Source of the DNA: Hymenobacter sediminis
GTDB taxonomy: Bacteria; Bacteroidota; Bacteroidia; Cytophagales; Hymenobacteraceae
Direction of reading: 5' to 3'
Assembly (NCBI RefSeq): GCF_003231285.1
Contig: NZ_QKNS01000001.1
Span: 124,001 to 188,000 of the forward strand
Length of the DNA stretch: 64,000 nt
This document shows positions 60,147-64,000 of the stretch, piece by piece. How positions within the stretch are numbered: position 1 is the first letter of the stretch; every line of letters starts with the position of its first letter. Made by a program: the position numbers and the translations under genes. Below the pieces are notes generated by a model. The model had not been told where the DNA came from, did not search any database, and saw only the letters and a list, made by a program, of their open reading frames with translations.

Positions 60147-61205
60147 ATGCCCGCTTATCCGCAGTTTGTCGCGCCCTTTCGTGCTTTCCTGGAACAGGTG
60201 CCAGAAGGTGGCCGCCTTATCGTGTTCTGCCATTTCGATGCCGATGGGTTGGCAGCCGGGGCCCTGTTTGGGCGCGGCCTGAATCGGATCAATTCGAGCT
60301 GGCAGGTAGAGGTAGTACCCTCGGGCAAGGGCGAAAACGCTTTCCTGACGCCCAGCGCCCACGAGCGTCTGCTGGCCCGAAAGCCCGATGCCCTGATAGT
60401 TACCGATTTGGGCGTGCATGCCCACGGCACCCTGGAAGGGCACGGCGTACCGGTTCTTTACGTCGACCACCACATCCCGGAAGGCGAGCCCCCGGCTGGT
60501 GGCACCGTGCTAACCGGGTACGGGCTAGACCCCGTGCCCTGCTCGGCTTGGCTAGCGTATGAGTTGCTGGCCGCCGAAGCTGACATGACGGATTTGCAGT
60601 GGGTAGCGGCCATTGGGGTTCTCTCAGACCTCGGCGACCAAGCCGCCTGGCATCCATTGGCGGCAGTCAAAAAGCAATACACGGCCAAGTGGCTCAAAGA
60701 AGCGGTGGCCATGTGCAACGCCGCTCGCCGGGCCGGAGAGTTTGACCTCGACCGGCCCCTGCGCTACCTCCTCCACGATGACAATCCGCGCGGCCTAGCT
60801 CAGGATGAAGTACTGGCTGGTTACCGGGCCGAGGTAGCTACTGCCCTGGCGGCGGCCCGCAAGCTACCCCCCAAGTTTCCGCCCAAAGGCCCCGAGGCCG
60901 CTCCCGTGGCCATCGTCACCATCAACTCGGCCTGCCAAATCCATCCGCTTATTGCCCAGCAGTGGATTTCTCGGTTATCCGACCGGGTAGTGCTGTGTGC
61001 CAACCTCGGTTACTTGCCCGATGGCATGGTAGCTATTTCCGGTCGGGCCGCCGGCAACCTGCACATTCCGGACCTGTTGCGCGCGGCCTTTGCCCGGGTA
61101 GGAGCTACCCCGCCCGCCAATTTTGCCCACGGCCACCCCCAAGCCAGCGGTGGCCACCTTTCGGCCGCCGATTACGCGCTGCTCCTGCAAGGCCTGGGCT
61201 ACTAG
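60147..61205 (+). CDS. DHH-family phosphoesterase (352 aa)
   Basis: Two-metal phosphoesterase related to RecJ, nanoRNase and cyclic-dinucleotide phosphodiesterases. LIVFCHFDADGLAAGALF carries motif I (DxD, Asp31 and Asp33). ALIVTDLGV and VLYVDHHIPEGEPP supply the DHH metal site. LDPVPCSAWLAYELL and IGVLSDLGD complete the N-terminal domain. The C-terminal part (NLGYLPDGMVAISGRAAGNLHIPDLLRAAF) looks like a DHHA1 nucleotide-binding domain. The substrate is not assignable. A terminator-like hairpin ends 3 nt before the ATG. Confidence 0.9.
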   Translation: MPAYPQFVAPFRAFLEQVPEGGRLIVFCHFDADGLAAGALFGRGLNRINSSWQVEVVPSGKGENAFLTPSAHERLLARKPDALIVTDLGVHAHGTLEGHGVPVLYVDHHIPEGEPPAGGTVLTGYGLDPVPCSAWLAYELLAAEADMTDLQWVAAIGVLSDLGDQAAWHPLAAVKKQYTAKWLKEAVAMCNAARRAGEFDLDRPLRYLLHDDNPRGLAQDEVLAGYRAEVATALAAARKLPPKFPPKGPEAAPVAIVTINSACQIHPLIAQQWISRLSDRVVLCANLGYLPDGMVAISGRAAGNLHIPDLLRAAFARVGATPPANFAHGHPQASGGHLSAADYALLLQGLGY

Positions 61206-61249
61206 CGGCTAATCTGCGCAATCATGTAAATCAGCGTGAATCTGTGATT

Positions 61250-61257
61250 TATCTTTG
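61250..61257 (+). promoter_or_regulatory. -7 box (TATCTTTG) for GNAT-dgkA genes
   Basis: Exact TAnnTTTG match, 26 nt before the GNAT ATG. Confidence 0.5.
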
Positions 61258-61283
61258 ACGCCTGTTCCCCTCTCCGCCTGCTC

Positions 61284-61880
61284 ATGGATTTTGCCCGCTG
61301 CATTACCCTGGAAAATAGCCGCGTCCGCCTGCGACCCCTCGACCTCACCGACTTCGACGACCTGAAGGAGGTAGCCTTTGATCCAGCCATCTGGCAGTTC
61401 ACTACCACCCCCATGCCCCAGAATAGCGTGGAGCTGGCCGCTTGGCTCACCCAAAGTGTGCGCGACCGGGAAGCGGGCCGGCGCTACCCCTTTGCCATCA
61501 TTGACCGGGAAAGTGGCCGGGTGGTGGGCAGCACTAGCTACGGCAATATTGCTTTGGATGACTGCCGCCTGGAAATTGGCTGGACCTGGCTGGGCCGCGC
61601 CTACCAGCGCACCGGCCTGAACCGCGCCGCCAAGCACCTGCTGCTGAAGTACGCCTTCGGAGAATTGGGCTGCGAGCGGGTAGAGCTAAAAACCGACGCC
61701 CGCAACTGGCAGAGCCGCGAGGCCATGCGCCGCATGGGGGCTACTGAGGAAGGAATTCTGCGCAGCCATATGAAAACCCAGGGTAACCTCCGCCGCGACT
61801 CGGTGTACTTCAGCATCCTGAAGCCCGAGTGGGACCAACTACGGCACACCATCTTCCAGCAGTTCGACGCCCGTGGTTGA
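61284..61880 (+). CDS. GNAT N-acetyltransferase, RimJ/RimL type (198 aa)
   Basis: Acetyl-CoA-dependent acetyltransferase. Residues 10-30 (LENSRVRLRPLDLTDFDDLKEVAF), VVGSTSYGNIALDDCRLEIGWTWLGRAYQRTGLNRAAKHLLLKYAFGELGCERVELKTDARNWQSREAMRRMGATEEG contains the acetyl-CoA loop (RTGLN) and the motif B region typical of RimL-like proteins. Targets may be ribosomal or other N-termini; not determined. Its stop overlaps the GTG start of dgkA by 8 bp. Confidence 0.92.
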   Translation: MDFARCITLENSRVRLRPLDLTDFDDLKEVAFDPAIWQFTTTPMPQNSVELAAWLTQSVRDREAGRRYPFAIIDRESGRVVGSTSYGNIALDDCRLEIGWTWLGRAYQRTGLNRAAKHLLLKYAFGELGCERVELKTDARNWQSREAMRRMGATEEGILRSHMKTQGNLRRDSVYFSILKPEWDQLRHTIFQQFDARG

Positions 61881-62280
61881 GCCTCAGGTCCCTACCCCCC
61901 GCCGGCCTCCAAACCTGTTACGTCGCCGGGCCGCCAGCTTTGGCTATGCCTTTCGGGGCGTGTGGGCGGCTTTGCGCACCGAGGTACACCTGTGGTTTCA
62001 TGCCGCGGCTACGGTGGTAGTGGTTGGGCTGGGGCTGTACGTCGGGTTGGCGCGCTGGGAGTGGGTAGCGGTGGCCTTGGCCGTGGGGGCCGTGTGGTGC
62101 GCCGAGCTCGTGAATACGGCCATCGAGGCCGTCGTGAACTTGGTGTCGCCGGAGTTTCATCCGCTGGCGGGCCGCGCCAAAGACGTGGCGGCGGGGGCCG
62201 TACTGGTGATGGCCCTAGCGGCGCTGGCGGTTGGGCTACTGATTTTCGGGCCGCGGCTGTGGGCGGCGCTTGGCTGGTAA
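61873..62280 (+). CDS. dgkA: Diacylglycerol/undecaprenol kinase family protein
   Basis: Small integral-membrane kinase with three helices: FGYAFRGVWAALRTEVHLWFHAAATVVVVGLGLYVGL, then CAELVNTAIEAVVNLV with the conserved Glu78 and Glu85. 135 residues. It phosphorylates diacylglycerol or undecaprenol for envelope lipid recycling; Gram-positive homologs prefer undecaprenol and the substrate here is not known. The GTG at 61873 overlaps the preceding stop. No better ATG exists in frame. Confidence 0.9.
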   Translation: MVEPQVPTPRRPPNLLRRRAASFGYAFRGVWAALRTEVHLWFHAAATVVVVGLGLYVGLARWEWVAVALAVGAVWCAELVNTAIEAVVNLVSPEFHPLAGRAKDVAAGAVLVMALAALAVGLLIFGPRLWAALGW

Positions 62281-62389
62281 CGGCGGGGTAGCAGAACTAC
62301 TGACGACGGGCTGCGTAACCAAGCTTTGTGTGCATATTTGCCGCCCCTTCAGCCCTACGGCGCGGGGAGAGTTTCAACCCTGCTCGCTT

Positions 62390-62857
62390 ATGCGTTCTTC
62401 CCTGCTTCTCGTTCCCGCCTTGGCAGTTCTGCTGCAACTGGCGGCCTGCCAGCGCAACGTGGCCGTTACTACCCCCACCGATGCGCCTCAAACTGGTATG
62501 GCTGGCAACGTTTCCACGCCCGTGCCTACCTCAGCCAACACCATTGAGCCTACTCCCCAGTCTGATGCCGTGTTTGATGCCAGCGCCCGCCCAAAGTGGT
62601 TGGCCGACCGGATTCAGCGGCACCTGAACGCCGAAAAGCAGAACCCGCCCATCCACATCTATAGCTACCAGTACGACGGAGCCACGGTGTATTACGAAAG
62701 CAGCCCCTGCTGCGACCAGTTCACCAACCTCTACGCCGCCGATGGTAAGCTACTCTGCCACCCCGACGGCGGCCTCACCGGCAAAGGCGACGGGAACTGC
62801 CCGGACTTCACGAAAAAACGAACCGAAGAAAAGCTGGTTTGGCAAGACCCTCGCTAA
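62390..62857 (+). CDS. Lipoprotein with DUF6970-like domain (155 aa)
   Basis: Lipobox LLQLAAC (Cys20), a Thr/Pro-rich linker (PTDAPQTGMAGNVSTPVPTSANTIEPTP), then a compact domain: PKWLADRIQRHLNAEKQNPPIHIYSYQYDGATVYYESSPCCDQFTNLYAADGKLLCHPDGGLTGKGDGNCPDF. Four Cys in the domain (CC, C, C) may form disulfides. Such small lipoproteins are common in Hymenobacter; function unknown. CATATTTG at 62333-62340 is a weak -7 box. Confidence 0.82.
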   Translation: MRSSLLLVPALAVLLQLAACQRNVAVTTPTDAPQTGMAGNVSTPVPTSANTIEPTPQSDAVFDASARPKWLADRIQRHLNAEKQNPPIHIYSYQYDGATVYYESSPCCDQFTNLYAADGKLLCHPDGGLTGKGDGNCPDFTKKRTEEKLVWQDPR

Positions 62858-62967
62858 TGATTTTGTGCTTGGTACCTGGGGCGTAGTGCTCAGGCTTCAA
62901 GTAGTTGTTTCGACCACCGCTTCTACCCAAGTACTACGCACTAGGCACGAAGCTCCACTGATTACTC

Positions 62968-63471
62968 ATGATCAACACCATTGAAAAGCTGGGTGCCTAC
63001 ACCGTGTGGGCCAACGAAACGCTCCTCCGCCACCTCGATGGGCTGGTAGCTGAGGGTGCTACCATTCCGGCCAGTGCTCTGCGTCTGTTCAGCCACGTTC
63101 TGAACGCGCAAGCTATCTGGCTGGGCCGCATGACCAACACGCCTAGCCCCGTTAAGGTGTGGCAGGAGCACGACCTGGCTACCCTGCACCACTGGCACGA
63201 GCAGACGTCGGAGCGCTTCCACCAGTATGGCATTCAGGCCGATGACACCGAGATGCAGCGCCTGATTACCTACACCAACTCCATTGGCGAAGGCTACACC
63301 AGCCAGATTTCCGACATCCTGACCCACGTACCCGTGCACGGCAACTACCACCGTGCCCAGGTGGCCAAAGAGCTGCGTGCTGCCGGCCTGGAGCCCATCA
63401 ACACCGACTTCATTACCTACTGCCGCGAGCTGTCGGCCAAAGCGGAGGCCGCCGACGTGCCCAGCCTGTAA
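62968..63471 (+). CDS. DinB-family protein (167 aa)
   Basis: Four-helix-bundle metal-binding protein. SHVLNAQAIWLGRM holds the first His ligand, and HVPVHGNYHRAQVAKELRAAGL has the second and third. Starts MINTIEKLGAYTVWANETLLRHLDG. DinB proteins include thiol-dependent transferases (bacillithiol, mycothiol) and proteins of unknown role; the specific activity is not assignable. Followed by a terminator. 110 bp upstream have nothing recognised. Confidence 0.88.
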   Translation: MINTIEKLGAYTVWANETLLRHLDGLVAEGATIPASALRLFSHVLNAQAIWLGRMTNTPSPVKVWQEHDLATLHHWHEQTSERFHQYGIQADDTEMQRLITYTNSIGEGYTSQISDILTHVPVHGNYHRAQVAKELRAAGLEPINTDFITYCRELSAKAEAADVPSL

Positions 63472-63493
63472 CTTCAGCCCCAGTTGGCTTGTT

Positions 63494-63534
63494 AAACCCT
63501 TCTTGCACCGCGTTTCGTGGCGCGGGAAGGGTTT
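63494..63534 (+). terminator. Terminator of the DinB gene
   Basis: AAACCCTTC (63494-63502) pairs with GAAGGGTTT (63526-63534), GC-rich interior, T run afterwards. Confidence 0.85.
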
Positions 63535-63572
63535 TGTTTTTACCCACTGAATTCTCTTTAGCTACCTACCCC

Positions 63573-64000
63573 ATGACAGCCACTCACTCCATTCCTCCGG
63601 TTCTGAGCCCCGAGCGCCTGGCCGGTGCCTACACTTACGCTGCCTACCGCCGCCTGATTGATGATCTGCAGGCCGAAGGCAAAACCACCGGCCCTAACCA
63701 GTCGGAAATGCTGACCAACTACACCCGCCTGAATGTGCAGCGCATGGAGCGCCTCGATAAGAAGACGGAGCTACTGCCTGAGGTGCAGGCAGCCCTCGCG
63801 GGCATTCAGCAAGATTATGTGTGGTTGGTTCTTACGGAAGGCTGGTGCGGCGACGCAGCGCAGATTGTGCCCGTGCTGGAGAAAGTGGCTCAGGCTAGCA
63901 ACGGCCGCCTTACTACCCGCTACCTCCTGCGCGACGAAAACCTGGACCTGATGGACCAGTACCTCACCAACGGTGGCCGCTCTATCCCGAAGCTGGTGAT
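63573..64000 (+). CDS. Thioredoxin-family protein, truncated by window end
   Basis: First 142 residues visible. N-terminal helical region (VLSPERLAGAYTYAAYRRLIDDLQAEGKTTG), then QQDYVWLVLTEGWCGDAAQIVPVLEKVAQ, a thioredoxin fold in which the active site reads WCGDA, i.e. a single Cys (CxxA) in place of CxxC. This matches thioredoxin-like proteins (Thioredoxin_9 type) of Bacteroidota. Continues past the window; C-terminus not seen. Confidence 0.85.
   Translation, partial: MTATHSIPPVLSPERLAGAYTYAAYRRLIDDLQAEGKTTGPNQSEMLTNYTRLNVQRMERLDKKTELLPEVQAALAGIQQDYVWLVLTEGWCGDAAQIVPVLEKVAQASNGRLTTRYLLRDENLDLMDQYLTNGGRSIPKLV

Noticed and set aside
1..64000. tRNA or rRNA genes
   Set aside because: None recognised by eye; a covariance-model search was not possible.

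Overview
The window looks like chromosome from a Hymenobacter-like bacterium (Bacteroidota, Cytophagales). It is GC-rich. Upstream of many genes I see Bacteroidota-type -7 boxes (TAnnTTTG) and no clear Shine-Dalgarno sequences. Two large secreted proteins end in type IX secretion sorting domains, and small lipoproteins and beta-barrel proteins are common. Genes are mostly monocistronic or in short operons, separated by strong intrinsic terminators and three families of dispersed palindromic repeats. I saw no rRNA, tRNA, CRISPR array, transposase or prophage.

Layout. 1-11 kb, mostly minus strand: secreted protein (partial), SNF2 helicase, FtsX/LolE-type permease, SAM methyltransferase, rbfA, a plus-strand membrane protein, rpiB, tatC, glyA. 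11-20 kb: secreted GH64-crystallin-CBM6 protein, KGG stress protein, a sigma-like gene with a membrane TPR partner, a PPP-type phosphatase, two disordered acidic proteins, a zinc alcohol dehydrogenase with a membrane partner. 20-30 kb: Bcr/CflA efflux pump, pterin dehydratase, rsmI-lnt-inositol monophosphatase cluster, FeoB-associated protein, erythromycin-esterase-like protein, aspartyl protease, XRE membrane regulator. 30-45 kb: radical SAM/SPASM protein, thioredoxin-fold protein without CxxC, radA, lectin/TSP3 secreted protein, a histidine kinase next to a receiver-thioredoxin-reductase fusion, metallophosphoesterase, acyltransferase, TPR protein. 45-52 kb: hydrolase lipoprotein, then the pheA-aminotransferase-tyrA-DAHP synthase/chorismate mutase operon. 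52-64 kb: beta-barrel protein, VWA protein divergent from a sigma/anti-sigma-TonB pair, fumC, DHH phosphoesterase, GNAT, dgkA, DUF6970-like lipoprotein, DinB, and a thioredoxin-family gene cut by the window end.

The most striking element lies upstream of pheA (minus strand, 51484-51772). Two short reading frames packed with Phe and Tyr codons are each followed by an intrinsic terminator, and each has a segment that could pair with its terminator to act as an antiterminator. This reads as a tandem ribosome-mediated attenuator controlling Phe/Tyr biosynthesis, two leader peptides in series. The annotation is from reading alone; family names rest on recognised motifs, and no search or folding program was run.
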